64,000 nt of DNA, taken from assembly GCA_040755835.1 (NCBI GenBank), contig JBFMAB010000054.1:1-64000 (forward strand). The letters run 5' to 3'. Of this stretch, positions 43,087 through 54,300 are shown one piece after another (position 1 is the first letter of the stretch; every line of letters starts with the position of its first letter). The DNA comes from JADLDB01 sp040755835 (GTDB lineage Bacteria; Myxococcota; Myxococcia; Myxococcales; Myxococcaceae). The translations under genes and the position numbers were made by a program. The notes beneath the pieces were generated by a model that was given only the letters and a program-made list of their open reading frames with translations, did not search any database and had not been told where the DNA came from.

Positions 43087-44175
43087 TCAAGGAGCGTCGC
43101 CGCGCTTGCCGCGCTTCCTGGGCACCACGAGGCCGGACGACAGGCGCTTCAAGACGACGGCGCGCTGCCGGGCCTTGTAGGCCTCGTGGTTGTTCTCGCC
43201 GCGCTCATTCTCGATGGCCGTCTTCTCGTCGGCGATCTGGAACTCGCAGGTGGCGAGCGTGATGCGACCTTTGCGCGGGCGGTCGTCGTCTTCGGGCGGC
43301 GGCAGGAAGGCGTCGAGGCGAATGGGGACGTCGGCGACGAAGTTGAGGATCTTGTACGTCTCGCCCGAGAAGGTGTTCCGCGAGCCCATCTCCCGCTCCT
43401 CGTAGTCGAGATCGAGGTGCAGCTGCCGCGCGTAGCGCTTGAAGTTGGGGAACTGCTTCACCAGATCCTTGAAGCGGATCAGGGTGTTCTCGGTCTGGGA
43501 CGGGACGATGAAGTTGAAAGGCAACAGCCGCTGGGTGAGGAAGTAGAGCGTGGGGATGATGTCGTCCCGCTCCTTCACGATCACCCGGAAGCGCGTGCGG
43601 TCGTAGACGACGGCGGCGGTCGAGTCGCGCTTGGCGATCAGCTTGGTGATGGTCGACTCGCGCGTCTTGATCGAGTCCGAGAACTCGACGATCGGCAGGC
43701 CCTTCTCGCGGCCCTCTTCCATCACCTTCAGCACGCGGTCCGTGACCATCTGCGACAGCTCGGCCTCGGACACCGCGATCCGGAACAGCAGGTCGCGCGC
43801 CTCGATGTGCTGGATGACGTGCATCACCTTCAGCACGATGCAGGCGATCTTCCGGTACTTCTTGTCGATCTGCCCCGAGGCCAGCAGGAACAGGTCGTGG
43901 ATCATGTTCGGGTTCGCCACCGCCTCGGCCACCCGATAGTCGAACGTCTTGCGCAGGTACTCGACCGCGTCGGCCAGCACCGTGCGCACCCACTCCTCGT
44001 CGTGGGGGCGGGTAGGATCGATCTGCAACAGCCGCAGGAAGCGGTCGACCTCGTCCCACGTCGTGTAGTGCAGCCGCCGCCACTCGATCACCGAGCCGCC
44101 GCGCAGGATGAGGCGGATGCGCTCCAGTTCCTTGAGCCCCATCTCCGCCACGGGGCGGATCGGGAGATCGGGCAT
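43087..44175 (-). CDS. Conserved myxobacterial protein, TIGR04552-like
   Basis: A 362-residue cytoplasmic protein that I recall as belonging to a conserved family of Myxococcota and relatives (TIGR04552-type); the name is from memory. It starts MPDLPIRPVAEMGLKELERI and has no signal peptide. The central part (KRDSTAAVVYDRTRFRVIVK, ERDDIIPTLYFLTQRLLPFN) has a strand-helix pattern that faintly recalls nucleotidyltransferase/RelA-SpoT folds, but catalytic residues are not clear. A GTG at 44205 could add ten residues. The C-terminal tail is basic. Transcribed alone between tRNA-Leu and the MORN-repeat gene. Confidence 0.72.
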   Translation of the reverse strand: MPDLPIRPVAEMGLKELERIRLILRGGSVIEWRRLHYTTWDEVDRFLRLLQIDPTRPHDEEWVRTVLADAVEYLRKTFDYRVAEAVANPNMIHDLFLLASGQIDKKYRKIACIVLKVMHVIQHIEARDLLFRIAVSEAELSQMVTDRVLKVMEEGREKGLPIVEFSDSIKTRESTITKLIAKRDSTAAVVYDRTRFRVIVKERDDIIPTLYFLTQRLLPFNFIVPSQTENTLIRFKDLVKQFPNFKRYARQLHLDLDYEEREMGSRNTFSGETYKILNFVADVPIRLDAFLPPPEDDDRPRKGRITLATCEFQIADEKTAIENERGENNHEAYKARQRAVVLKRLSSGLVVPRKRGKRGDAP

Positions 44176-44269
44176 GGCGGGCTGGTGCGGGAGCGACTTG
44201 GACACGGCCACCGAATTTCCCCCGCCGCCCCACGCCCCGACAACCAAAAGCAGCCCGGAACAAGACGAC

Positions 44270-44296
44270 GGCCGGCCTCCCGCGGGGAAGCCGGCC
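44270..44296 (-). terminator. Terminator hairpin after the MORN-repeat protein gene
   Basis: On the minus strand GGCCGGCTTCCC-CGC-GGGAGGCCGGCC forms a 12-bp stem with one T-G pair and a 3-nt loop, 28 bp beyond the stop of the MORN-repeat gene. The following tract (GTCGTCTTGTT) is mildly U-rich. Confidence 0.6.
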
Positions 44297-44324
44297 GCCT
44301 TCGAGAGCGAAGCTCGGGGTCCGA

Positions 44325-44816
44325 TTACTTCTGGACCGGGCGATCGTCCTTGTACTCGGTGATCGTCGCCACGCCGTTCAGGAAGGTCTTCTGCGGGCCC
44401 TGGCGCATGCCCTTCACCCAGTTCTCCTCGCTCTTCAGCGAGCCGTCCGGGTTGAAGAAGACGCGGCGGCCGTTGAAGTCGCCCTTGAGGAACTCGGTCT
44501 CGCCGGCCTTGATGCCCTGCTCGTCGAAGAAAACCCACTTCCCAGTGCGGAAGCCCTCGTCGGCCTGGCCGATCGCCTCGACCTTGCCCGAGGCGTAGAA
44601 CGAGATCATCGGGCCGTGGAACTGCCGCTGGCCCTCCGGGCCCAACTTCATGCAGCCCAGCATCTGCAGGTTCGACTTCGGCCCGCCCACCTGCCGGGTG
44701 CCCGACGGGCAGGCCAGCTTGTGGTCAGCGCGGATGATCGGCGCCTTCTCGACGACGGCAGTCTGAGCGAAGGCGACGGCGGCGGCGACGACGGACAGCA
44801 ACGCGTATCGGTTCAT
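44325..44816 (-). CDS. Exported MORN-repeat (YwqK-like) protein
   Basis: A 163-residue protein with a Sec signal (MNRYALLSVVAAAVAFAQ). The mature part has three MORN-variant repeats of the YwqK type: FHGPMISFYASGKVEAIG, FRTGKWVFFDEQGIKAGE and FNGRRVFFNPDGSLKSEE, followed by a degenerate fourth (RQGPQKTFLNGVATITEY). Two cysteines (CPSGTR, LGCMK) may be paired. Such repeats form beta-sheet stacks that bind lipids or proteins; the role here is unknown. Confidence 0.82.
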   Translation of the reverse strand: MNRYALLSVVAAAVAFAQTAVVEKAPIIRADHKLACPSGTRQVGGPKSNLQMLGCMKLGPEGQRQFHGPMISFYASGKVEAIGQADEGFRTGKWVFFDEQGIKAGETEFLKGDFNGRRVFFNPDGSLKSEENWVKGMRQGPQKTFLNGVATITEYKDDRPVQK

Positions 44817-44911
44817 GTGTGTGTCTCCAGAAATGCTTGATGCGACTCGTGGTTTCGGGCACCCCAGGCGCCGTCACCGCGTTCGGACGGTGACGGCCCC
44901 CGGGTTGTTCA

Positions 44912-45856
44912 TCAGCGCGTCAGCATGGCGCAGTAGCCATTGCCATTCGTGAAGCCGAAGCCCGCGACGATCGAGGTGGTGGAGGTCGAGCACAGCGTGA
45001 ACTTCGCGCCCATGACCGTGTTGCCGTACAGGGTGTAGTTCGACTGCTGCAGCAGGTTGCTCGGGATGTCCACGGCGGTACCGTTGGTCGTGTAATAGAA
45101 GAAGCCGGGCAGGTTCGACTTCATCGCCGGGAAGGTCGAGCCCGGGCCTGCGTACGCGTACACGGTGACGGTGAAGGCGTTGTCCTGGGTGCACTTCGTC
45201 TGGTCATCGGCCTCGTCGACGACGTTGAAGATCACCGGGCCCGTCGACGCGCTGGTCCACGCCGGACGCCCGCTGTTCTGGATGTTCGGGCAGCTCCTGT
45301 CGTCGACGATGGCCTCGCAGGTGTTCGACGCGGTACACACGCTGCCATAGCCGCAGACGTCCGGCTGCGCGTTGTTCGAGTTGCAGGTCACGCCGGCGTC
45401 CATGCCGGCGTCCATGCCGCCGTCGCTGCCACCGTCGCTGCCGCCGCCCCTGCATTGGCCCGAAGCCGTGTCGCAGGTGAAACCGCTCGGGCAGCTCGAG
45501 TTCGAGGTGCACTTGTTCTCGCAGCGCTTGGTGGCCGCGCTGCAGACGAGCTCGCCTGTCGACCCGCCGTTGCACAGCTGGTCCGTCGAGCACTGGCAGA
45601 AGCCCGGCGCGCTCGCCGAGCCCGCGGTCCCGTCATAGCGCGCGCACGTCTTCGCGGTGGAAGGGCAGTCCGTCGAGCTCGTACACGACAGGACGCACTC
45701 CTTCAGGATCGGGTGACACACCTTGCCGGTGCCGCAGTTCGCGTCCGTCGAGCAGGCATTCGATCCACCATCCGTACCGCCCAGCTCTCCACAGCCCATG
45801 GCGAACAGCGTCGCGACCGCGGCCGTCAGCCACAGTCCCCTCATTCCGGTCGTCAT
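44912..45856 (-). CDS. Cysteine-rich lipoprotein
   Basis: A 314-residue lipoprotein. With the ATG at 45856 the N terminus is MTTGMRGLWLTAAVATLFAM followed by GC, a lipobox giving a lipidated Cys at 22; an ATG at 45844 is also possible. The mature N-terminal half has tandem Cys-rich motifs (CSTDANCGTGKVCHP, CTSSTDCPSTAKTC, CTSNSSCPSGFTC) as found in many myxobacterial surface lipoproteins, followed by an Asp/Gly/Met linker (GGSDGGMDAGMDAG). The C-terminal half (about 220-314) is a beta-rich domain ending in a Tyr/Cys-containing strand. A sigma-70-like promoter is seen 62 bp upstream. No enzymatic motif. Confidence 0.78.
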   Translation of the reverse strand: MTTGMRGLWLTAAVATLFAMGCGELGGTDGGSNACSTDANCGTGKVCHPILKECVLSCTSSTDCPSTAKTCARYDGTAGSASAPGFCQCSTDQLCNGGSTGELVCSAATKRCENKCTSNSSCPSGFTCDTASGQCRGGGSDGGSDGGMDAGMDAGVTCNSNNAQPDVCGYGSVCTASNTCEAIVDDRSCPNIQNSGRPAWTSASTGPVIFNVVDEADDQTKCTQDNAFTVTVYAYAGPGSTFPAMKSNLPGFFYYTTNGTAVDIPSNLLQQSNYTLYGNTVMGAKFTLCSTSTTSIVAGFGFTNGNGYCAMLTR

Positions 45857-45917
45857 TTTTTTTCGTTGCTCCGTTTTCTGCGGGTCAAGGTTCCACACCA
45901 CTGCTGCGGGCCGGCGT

Positions 45918-45945
45918 ACCATAGCGACGACCCCCTGCGAGTCAA
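45918..45945 (-). promoter_or_regulatory. Sigma-70-type promoter of the Cys-rich lipoprotein gene
   Basis: On the minus strand TTGACT (-35, 45945-45940) and TATGGT (-10, 45923-45918) are separated by 16 bp and lie 62 bp upstream of the start codon at 45856, in the 287-bp gap after gltJ. The rest of that gap shows no gene. Confidence 0.5.
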
Positions 45946-46143
45946 CGACAGTGACCGCCGTTGACCGCCCCCACCGACGCAAGCCCCGCGCCGGGCTTCA
46001 CACACGAGTGTCGCGGCGTTGCGGAAGTGGAGCGTGCGCACCCCGTTCACGGACTGACACGCGCGTCAGAGGGGTGCGCGGGCGCCAGAGGGACGATGGC
46101 CCCCGCGAGGTCGCAGTGGTGGGCCCCAGGGGCCGACACCTCA

Positions 46144-48210
46144 TCAGAACTTGAAGGGGAAGGTGACCGGCTCGCCCTGCTGCTTGTGCTTGGGGAACTG
46201 CCAGCTCTTGATGAGCCCGCCCACGCACGACGCCATGTACGTGCCCTTGAATTCTTCGGACACGACGCCCACGTTCGATGTGCGGCCTGACGTCTGGATC
46301 GTCCAGCGCATGACGAGCTTGCCGCTCGTACCCGGGTCCTTCTGGCGCTGCGTCTCGGCGCACTTCGTCAAGGCCGCCTTGTTCGCGAGCACGACCTCCA
46401 TGATGTCGGAGGACCCGAGCGACTCCTTCACGTTCGTCGCGCCCGGGGCCGGAGGAATGTAGACGTCCTTCTTCGAACTGCCCGGCTCCGTCTTCGCCGT
46501 CCTCTTCGGCTCCGGATCCTTGGGCACGCCGAAGGCCGCGGCGAAGTCGTCGTCGCCCCCTCCCGACGGCTTCGGAGACTCCTTCGGCTCCTTCGCGGGC
46601 TTCGGCTCGGGCGGATCGCTCTTCGCTGTGCGCGGCGGAGTGGTGCGCGGCGACTTCGGGGTCGGATCCTTCTTCGCGACCTCCGCGGGTGGATTGGGCT
46701 GCGCGGGCGGCGGCTGCGTCGGCGGGGCCGGAGGCTGCGCGACCGCGGTGGGCGGCGGCTGCGTCGGCTGGGCCGGAGGCTGCGCAACCGCGGTGGGTGG
46801 CGGCTGCGTCGGCTGGGCGGGCTGCGCTGGCGGCTGCGCCACGGCGACGGGCTGGCTGGGCGGCTGCGCCACGGCGATGGGCTGGCTGGGCGGCTGCGGC
46901 GTGGGCGCGACGACGACCTGCGGCGTGCGCGTGGCCAGCCAAATCACCAAGCCGATCAGAATGAGGAGGATGAGCCCGCCGCCCGCGCTGATCGCCAGGA
47001 TCAGGTTGCGGTTCGACGGCGGGCGGTACTGCGTCACCGCGGGCGCGCTGAAGGTGGCGCCCGGGTTCGCAAGGTACGGGTTGACCGGAAGCGGCGCGTG
47101 CGCCGGCGCCGGGCGGACCTGCTCGGGCGCGGCGGCGGGCTTCTCTTCGGCCATGGGCAGATCCAACAGCCCACGCGTCATCGGCACCTCGTCGGCGACC
47201 GGCGGAGGCGGAGCCTTCGGCGCCGGCTTCGACAGCGCGTCCAGTTCGGCGTTCACCAAGGACGCCAGCGCGGACGCGGCGGTCGGCCTCCAGGTGCTGG
47301 TGTCCTCGCCATCGGCGCTCGCCGCGGCCAGGCCCAGGGGCACCTGGACCTCGGACTGCACGGTCTGCATCACGCCGCCGGCCGAGAAGGCACTCTGCAC
47401 CGGCACGCTGACCACCGAGGCCGCCGCCATCGGCGCGGGCGCGACGACGATCGGCTTGGGCGGCTGCGGCGCCAGCACCGACGCCAGCATCTTCGCCTCG
47501 GACACCGGGATCCAGTCGTCAAAGCCCGCGCGCCAGCACAGCGAGTCGGGGCCGATCTCGCCCTTGTCCCAGTGCTCCTTGACCTTCTCGAGCGTCAACG
47601 GGCCGGTCTGCTTCTCGTCGATCGCGACGTACCAGTCCGTCTCGGGCACAGCCTCGACCTTCTTCTCGACCGTCTCGACGTCGTCCGACCTGCCGGAGGA
47701 CTGCTCGGCGAGCTTCTTCACCATGTCGGCGTCGATGACGCGTGTCGACTGGCGATCGTCGTCGCTCTTCTCCGGCAACCCTTCCTTCGGAAGCGCCGTC
47801 GGGCCCGTCCTCAGCACCTGGTCGAAGACGGCGCCGATCTCGTCATCGTCGGCGCCGAGGAAGCTGTCCTTCACCGCCGCGCGGGCGCCCTTGTCCTCGA
47901 CCTGCTCGAGCGACGGGCCGGACGTCTGCGTGCGCTCCTCGGAGGGCAAGTCCGCCTCGCCGGGGTTGGTGGCGTCGTTGGACAGCGTCGTCCCGGGCCC
48001 TCCGAGCGGCGTCTGCATGACCTGCGTGGCCATGGCGTCGTCCGGATCGTTGGACATGACCACCGGCCCGTTTCCACCCTTCGCCGCGTCCGGACGCTTG
48101 ACGAGAATGACGTAGCCGCACTTGCGGCATCGGACCTTGACGCCCTTCGGTCCGACCTTCTCGTCATTGATCATGTACTGCGCGCGGCAGCTCTCACAGA
48201 CAAAGCGCAT
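46144..48210 (-). CDS. gltJ: GltJ/AgmX-like gliding motility protein
   Basis: A 688-residue inner-membrane protein. It opens with an MJ0042-type zinc ribbon (C5-x2-C8 and C28-x2-C31), then a GYF/DUF4339 domain at about 192-242 (WYVAIDEKQTGPLTLEKVKE, WRAGFDDWIP), a single TM helix at about 402-427, a long Pro/Gln/Ala periplasmic linker, and an AgmX/PglI TonB-like C-terminal domain (about 598-688). In M. xanthus GltJ (AgmX) spans the inner membrane, and its cytoplasmic zinc ribbon and GYF domains contact MglA and regulate focal-adhesion assembly. It is the last gene of the cluster, 136 bp after gltI. Confidence 0.9.
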   Translation of the reverse strand: MRFVCESCRAQYMINDEKVGPKGVKVRCRKCGYVILVKRPDAAKGGNGPVVMSNDPDDAMATQVMQTPLGGPGTTLSNDATNPGEADLPSEERTQTSGPSLEQVEDKGARAAVKDSFLGADDDEIGAVFDQVLRTGPTALPKEGLPEKSDDDRQSTRVIDADMVKKLAEQSSGRSDDVETVEKKVEAVPETDWYVAIDEKQTGPLTLEKVKEHWDKGEIGPDSLCWRAGFDDWIPVSEAKMLASVLAPQPPKPIVVAPAPMAAASVVSVPVQSAFSAGGVMQTVQSEVQVPLGLAAASADGEDTSTWRPTAASALASLVNAELDALSKPAPKAPPPPVADEVPMTRGLLDLPMAEEKPAAAPEQVRPAPAHAPLPVNPYLANPGATFSAPAVTQYRPPSNRNLILAISAGGGLILLILIGLVIWLATRTPQVVVAPTPQPPSQPIAVAQPPSQPVAVAQPPAQPAQPTQPPPTAVAQPPAQPTQPPPTAVAQPPAPPTQPPPAQPNPPAEVAKKDPTPKSPRTTPPRTAKSDPPEPKPAKEPKESPKPSGGGDDDFAAAFGVPKDPEPKRTAKTEPGSSKKDVYIPPAPGATNVKESLGSSDIMEVVLANKAALTKCAETQRQKDPGTSGKLVMRWTIQTSGRTSNVGVVSEEFKGTYMASCVGGLIKSWQFPKHKQQGEPVTFPFKF
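46726..46815. repeat. Two 45-bp direct repeats inside gltJ
   Basis: Copies at 46726-46770 and 46771-46815 differ at only two positions and encode a repeating Pro/Gln/Ala/Thr unit of 15 residues in the periplasmic linker of GltJ. The near-identity suggests recent duplication by slippage and easy length variation. Not a CRISPR: there are no spacers. Confidence 0.85.
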
Positions 48211-48346
48211 GTCCGTCCCGAATTCGACGTCCTAAATAGTGAAGGAGATTAGGTTTCCTGCGCCTTGTGGGCAAGAGAACGGACGCCCTGCGCTCCCGAC
48301 GGGTTCCCCCTTCGACCGGGCCGTTGATAACCGTCAATGATCCCGT

Positions 48347-51300
48347 CTACTTGCGGAGCTGCACCTCGACGCTGGTGCCGACCGCCACGCGGAGCGCGTG
48401 GAGATCCTCGCCCAGCGCGAAGACCATCAGGTCGCGAATTTTCGAGCGGGGCTGCACGCGGAACTGGCCCCCCGACTCCGCCATCACCATGCGCTTGACC
48501 GGCTCGATTTCCCCGGCGGCGAAGGCGCCGGCGCGGGTCGCGGACAGCTCGGCGCCCTCGAGGTAGTTCCGCAGATCGTTCGGTGTGGCCACCTTCACGT
48601 ACGCGCGGGTGACCCGGGCGAGCGCGTCGCGGGCCTGCTGGGTGAGGTGCTTCTCGAGCAGCTTGCGCTCGGTGTCGATGGCGCGGAGATCGGCCGTGAA
48701 GCGGAAGCGATCGACCGACAGGCTGATCGCCGCCTGCAGCACCGCCTCGAGCCGCTCCGCGGACAGCCGCTGGGTGAGCGCCAATTCGGGCCGCAACAGC
48801 GCCATCGTGCGGCCGAGGAGGTAGTACACCTCCTTCTGGCCCGTCTCGCTGAAGAACTTCCCGCCCACCTTCAGGCTGACCGGCTCGGTGTGGCAGATCT
48901 CCACCGACACCATCGGGTCCGGCGCCACCTCGGTGCTGCGCTTGGCCATGCGCTCGCGCGTGGCCACGAGAAACGGCGAGAAGAGCGCCACCTGCTCCAT
49001 GCCGAACAACCGCGAGATGTAGCGGTAGTGGTGGATCTGGTACTCGGGCGCGTTCGCGACGTCGATGAGGTGCCGCTTCGGGTTGACCCCGTAGCGGGAA
49101 AACTCCTCCTTGTAGAGCGCCCCCGCCTGCTCGAAGAGGATCGCCATCAGCTCGGCGAGCGGGCCGCGCACCTTCGGGTGGAAGACGTGCTCCGTCCACA
49201 GGCGGTCGGTGAGGTGCCGCTGCGCCACCTCGCGCTTCTTCGCGTAGGGCGTCAGCTTGGCGAGGATCTCCTTCTCCCCCGCCCCGGCCTCGCCGATGAG
49301 CCCGGCCACTACCTGCGCCGCGAGCCAGGCCGAGTCGTAGTCCTTCCGGCGCGCCGCGAGCTCGGCCAGCGCCGACGCGGCCTTGCCCGGCGCCGTGGTG
49401 GCCGGCAGCGCCCGGCGCCAGGCGTCGACCGCCTCCTGCTCCTTGCCCGGCTGCGTCTGCGCGAGGCCCGCGTACAGCTCCTGGATCTCCACGTTGTCCG
49501 GCAGGCCGGTGGCCACCACCTTGTAGACCTCGACGGCCGCGTCCGGCGCCTTCATGACATTCAGGTAGAGGTCGCCCAGCGCCTTCCAGATCGTCATGCG
49601 CGCGACGTGCGTCTCCTCCGTCTTCGGGAAGCGGGCGAGCATGCGCTTGTAGTTGTCGTCGAGCGTCTTCCACTTCTTGTTGCGGCCGAGCATCGCCTCG
49701 AGCGCGCTGAAGGCCTCGATGAAGCGCCAGTCGAGATCGAGCGCGGCGTTGAAGCACTCCACCGCCTTCTCCACGTCCTGCAGCTCGTCGCGGCTGATCT
49801 CGCCGAGCGCGAACCACACCCGCTTGGCCCGCTGCGCGTCCTCCTTGAGCGACGGCACCTGCAGCATCTTCTCGAGCATCTCGGCGGCCTTCGCGCCCTG
49901 CCGCGTCTCGCGGTACAGCACGTACAGCGCGTCGAGCACGTCGAGCGCGTCCGGCCGCACCCGGTGCGCGGCGAGGTACGCGTCGATCGCCATGTACGGA
50001 TCGCTCAGCTTGTCGCGGGCGAGCGCGCCCAGGGCCACGCCGGTCTCGAACTTCGCGTCGCCTTCCAGCACCTGCAACAGCTTCTGGCGGTACTCGCCGG
50101 CTCTGTCCCACTTTCCCTGCGACTCGGTGAGCGACACCATCGAGCGCAGCGACGGCTCGTGGCCGGAGTCGATCGCCAGCGCCTTTTCGAAGTGGTTCTC
50201 GGCGCGGTCGAGCTGCCTGTTCTGCAGGTGGATGTCGCCGAGCGTCCAGTAGATCTCCGCGACCTCGAGGTCGGTGAGATCGCCGCGGTGGTGGACCAGG
50301 ATTGACTGGTACACCTTCGCCGCTTCATCGAAGCGCCTCGCCTGCACCAGCAGGTTGCCATAGCCCTCGAGCACCGGCAGGTACGTCGCGTCGAGCTGGT
50401 ACGCCTTCTCGTACGCGCCCAGCGCCTTGTCGCGCCGGCCGTTCTTCTCGCAGACGTAGCCCAGCCGGTAGAAGCGCCGGCACAGCTCGCGCGCGAGCTC
50501 CGCGTCGTCGGGCGCCATGGCGTAGTCGTGCGCCATGCGGTGGGTGACGATGTCGAGCATCTGCTCGCAGCGCTCCCAGTTCTCGGTCGAGAGGTAGATG
50601 TCCGCGAGGGGGCGGGCCGCGTCGGCGAGATCGGGCTGCAGCTTGAGCGCCTCCTCGTACTGCACCGCGGCCTCGTCCCTGCGCTCCTGGCTCTCGTAGT
50701 AGCGGCCGACCTCGACGAACGCCTTCGCGCGGGCCTGCGGATCCTCGGTCTGCCGGGCCTCCTCGACGAGCGCCTTCTCGTAGTTCTCGAAGTCGCGCTC
50801 GAGCTCGTAGATCCCCTTGAGGCTGCGGATCGCCGGGAGGTACGCCGCGTCGATGCGCAGCGCCTCGAGGTAGCAGCGCTTGGCGCTGCTGGCGTCGATC
50901 AACATGTCCTCGTTGATCTTCCCCATGCGGTACCACAGCTCGACGGCCTCGCCCGTCGAGCCGAGCACCTGCGCCTCGCGCTCGAGCATGTCGAGCGCGA
51001 ACGGCCAGTTGCCGCTTCGCTCGTACAGGGTGCCCAGCGCGTGCATCGCGGAGCGGCACTTCGGGTCGAGCTCGAGCGCCTGGTGGTAGGCGGTGACCGC
51101 GCGGTCGACCGCCTTGAGTTGCTGATGGAAGATGTCGCCCATCTCCACGCACAGCTCGGCCTTCTCTTCCGGGCTGGTGAGGAGCTGGATGTGGCGATCG
51201 ACGACGCCGATCAGCTCGTCCCAGCGGCCCTGCGCCTTGCGCAGCCTTTCGAGCGCCTTGATCGCCTGCAGGTTCTGCGGGTCGACCTGCAGCGCCGCCT

Positions 51301-54300
51301 CGATGCAGGCGTCGGCGTTGACCAGGTTCTGGTAACGCTCTTCCCAGATCGCCGCGCTCGCGAAGAGGATCTTCACGCGCTGCCGGTAGTCGGAGGTCAG
51401 CTCCAGCTGCCGCTCGTACACGGCGAGCAGCTCGGCCGGGCGATCGAGCTTGGTGTACAGCTTCTCGAGCGCGTCGAGCGCGGTGATGTTCGCCGGGTCG
51501 AACTCCAGCGCCTGCCGGTAGCCCTCGATCGCCGCCTCGTCGTCGTTGAGATCGCGCTCGTACACCTGCGCCACCTCGACCTGCAGGCGGCTGCGCTCCT
51601 CGGGCGTGGGGGCGATGTCGCGCATGCGCATCAGCGTCGAGGCGACGGCGGCGTGGTTCTGCTGCCGGCGCTGCAGCGCGACGAGGATGCTCAAGGTCTC
51701 CTGGTCGGGGTCGAGCTCGAGGGCGCGGACCAGCGCATTCTCCGCGTCCTCGGGGCTGCCCATCTGCTCGTCGTAGACGCGGGCGATCTCGCGGAGGATC
51801 TCCTTGCGCTTCTCGAGGCTGCCCGCGGCCTCGAGCTTCTGCTCGAGGCTGACGATGTACTCCTTGTTCTGGCCGCGCCGCGCGAACATCGAGGCGAGGC
51901 GCTCGAGCGCCGCCTCGTTCGTCGGGTCGAACTCCAGCACCTTGCGCAGGCTGGCCTCGGCGGCGGCGGCGTCGTCGAGCTCCTTGTCCTGCACGCGGGC
52001 GAGCGTCAGGTAGAGCCGCTCGGCCAGCGGGCCGCGGGGCACCGCGTCGGCGATCTCCTCGTACACCGCCGCGAGCTCCTCGTAGCTGCCCGTCTCCTCC
52101 GCGAGGCGCTCGACCTGCTCGCGCGTCGCGTCGTCGGACGGCACCAGCTGCATCGCCCGACAGTACTGAAGGAAGGCCACGTGCTTCGCGCCCAGCCGCG
52201 ACTCCTGCACGCGGGCCAGCTCGCGCAGCGCCTGCACCTTCTCCTCTTCGGTGACGAAGTGCGGCAGGAACCGGTCCATCACCTGCGCGTAGGCGCGCCA
52301 ATCGCCCAGCTGCGAGTAGAGCGCCAGCGCCTGCTCGTAGGCCTGGCGGTTCGAAGGCATGATCTCCAGCACGCGCTCGAGCGCCCCGCCGGCCTGCTCC
52401 AGCTTGTTCGCCGGACCGCGCCAGATGTCCGCGATCTGGAACATCGTCTGCACCGCGGCCTCGCGCTCCTCCTGCTGCAGCTCGACCTGGCTCTTCGCCT
52501 CCAGCGTTCGCACCGCGTCGGGCCACGCCTTCAGGTGGCTGAAGACCGCGAACAACCGCTCGAGCTCGGGGATCGAGTGGGGCTCGACCTCCAGCGCGCG
52601 CCGCGCCGCGTCCAGCGCCTCCTCGCGCCGCGCCGTCTGCGCGATGATCTCCGCGAGCCTGATGCGGATCTGCTTCACCCCGCTCGCGTCCTCCTGCAGC
52701 GGGATCAGCCGCCGCAGGACGATCACCAGGTCCTCGCGCCTGCCGGTGCGTTCGAAGATGTCGCGCAGCGCCTCCATCGCGCCGCGGTGCCGCGCGTCGC
52801 GCTCGAGCGCCGCCTTGAAGTAGGGGATCGCCTCCTCGGGCTTCTCGAGCCGCTCGAAGAGCACGCGGCCCAGCCGCTCGTTGAGGCGCACCAGCTCGCG
52901 CGGATCGACGGTGAACTGCAGCTTCCACGCGAGCAGCTCGCGCAGCTCCTCGGCGCGGTCGGCGCGGTCGAGCAGCCCGGTCAGCGCCTCGAACGCCTGG
53001 TCGTTGCGCGGGTTCTTCTCGAGCAGCTCGCGGTACAGCTTGATCGAGTTCTCGACGTTGCCCAGGCCCTCGCCGGACACCGTGGCCATCTTGCTCAGCA
53101 CGCGCTCGCGCTCGGGCCCCTGGACGAGGTCGCGCTGCACCTCGAGCACACGGAACAGCTTCTCGCTCGACTTCGCCTGCTCGTAGAGGATCTCCAGCGA
53201 GCGGAGGCTGGGCAGGTGCTTCGGATCGGTCTGGAGGACGCGCTCGAAGGCGCCGGCGGCGCGATCGGGATCGTCGAGCGACTCCATGGCCAGCTGGCCG
53301 AGGCGGAAGAACAACGCCACCCGGTCGGTCGGGTCCGTCTCAATGTCGGCGAGCGCCTCGAGCGCGTCGGCCTGCTTGGCGGAGTCGCCCAGCTCGCCGT
53401 ACAGCCGGTCGAGCGCGGCCAGGCAGCGCGGCGCCACCTCGGGCGAGGCCTCGCGCGCCTTCTCGTACCAGGCGACCGCGTCCTCCTTCTCGCCGAGGCG
53501 CTGGTCGAGGATCTGCGCCAGCGTCAGGCACACCTCGGCCACGTCCGCCGGCTCCGCGATGCGCGGCAGGCCTTCCTCGAGCGCGTGGGCGAGCTCGTCC
53601 CACGAGCCCGCCGCGGTGCCCGACGCCACCAGCCGCTGCCGGAGCGCCGCGTCGTTCGGCTCCTCCTTGAAGGCGCGGTAGTACGCCAGGTACGCGAGTT
53701 CGGGCTCGCTCTGCGCCTCGCGCAGCGCCGCCAGCTCCGAGAGCAGCGTCTTGCGTTCGACGACGTCCGGCGACACGGCGACGCGCGCCTCGATGAGCTG
53801 CGCCAGCTTGTTCGGGTCTCCGCCGGCGCGGTACGCCGTCGCCAGCACCTCGACCGCGTGCTGGTTCTGCGGCTCGCGCTGCACCATGCCTTCCATGCGG
53901 GCGAGCGCGCCCGAGTGGTTCGGGTTCTGCTTGAGCAGCTCTTCGTAGAGATCGATCGCGCCGGCCTTGTCGAGCAGCCGCGTCTCGCGCACCACGCCCA
54001 GGCGGTAGGCCACCTCCGGGCGCTCCTCGGCCGTCACCAGCTTGAGGCGCCGGGCCAGCACGTCGGCCAGCTCGGGCCAGCGGCTCTGCGCCTCGCACAG
54101 CCGCTCCATGCGGGCGAGCGCGCCCACGTCCTCGGGCTTGAGCTCGAGCAGCCGGCGGAAGGTGGCGATCGCCGTGGCGGGATCCTTGAGCTGCTCCTCC
54201 TGCAGCGCGCCGACCTGGAACAACAGCGCCACGCGGCGCTCGGTGTCCTCTTCGACGGTGAGCTGCCGCTTGAGCACGTCGAGCAGCTCGTGGACGCGGC

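Noticed and set aside
48211..48346. Promoter for gltJ in the gap after gltI
   Set aside because: No convincing -35/-10 pair or strong hairpin found; gltJ is more simply read as part of the glt operon.
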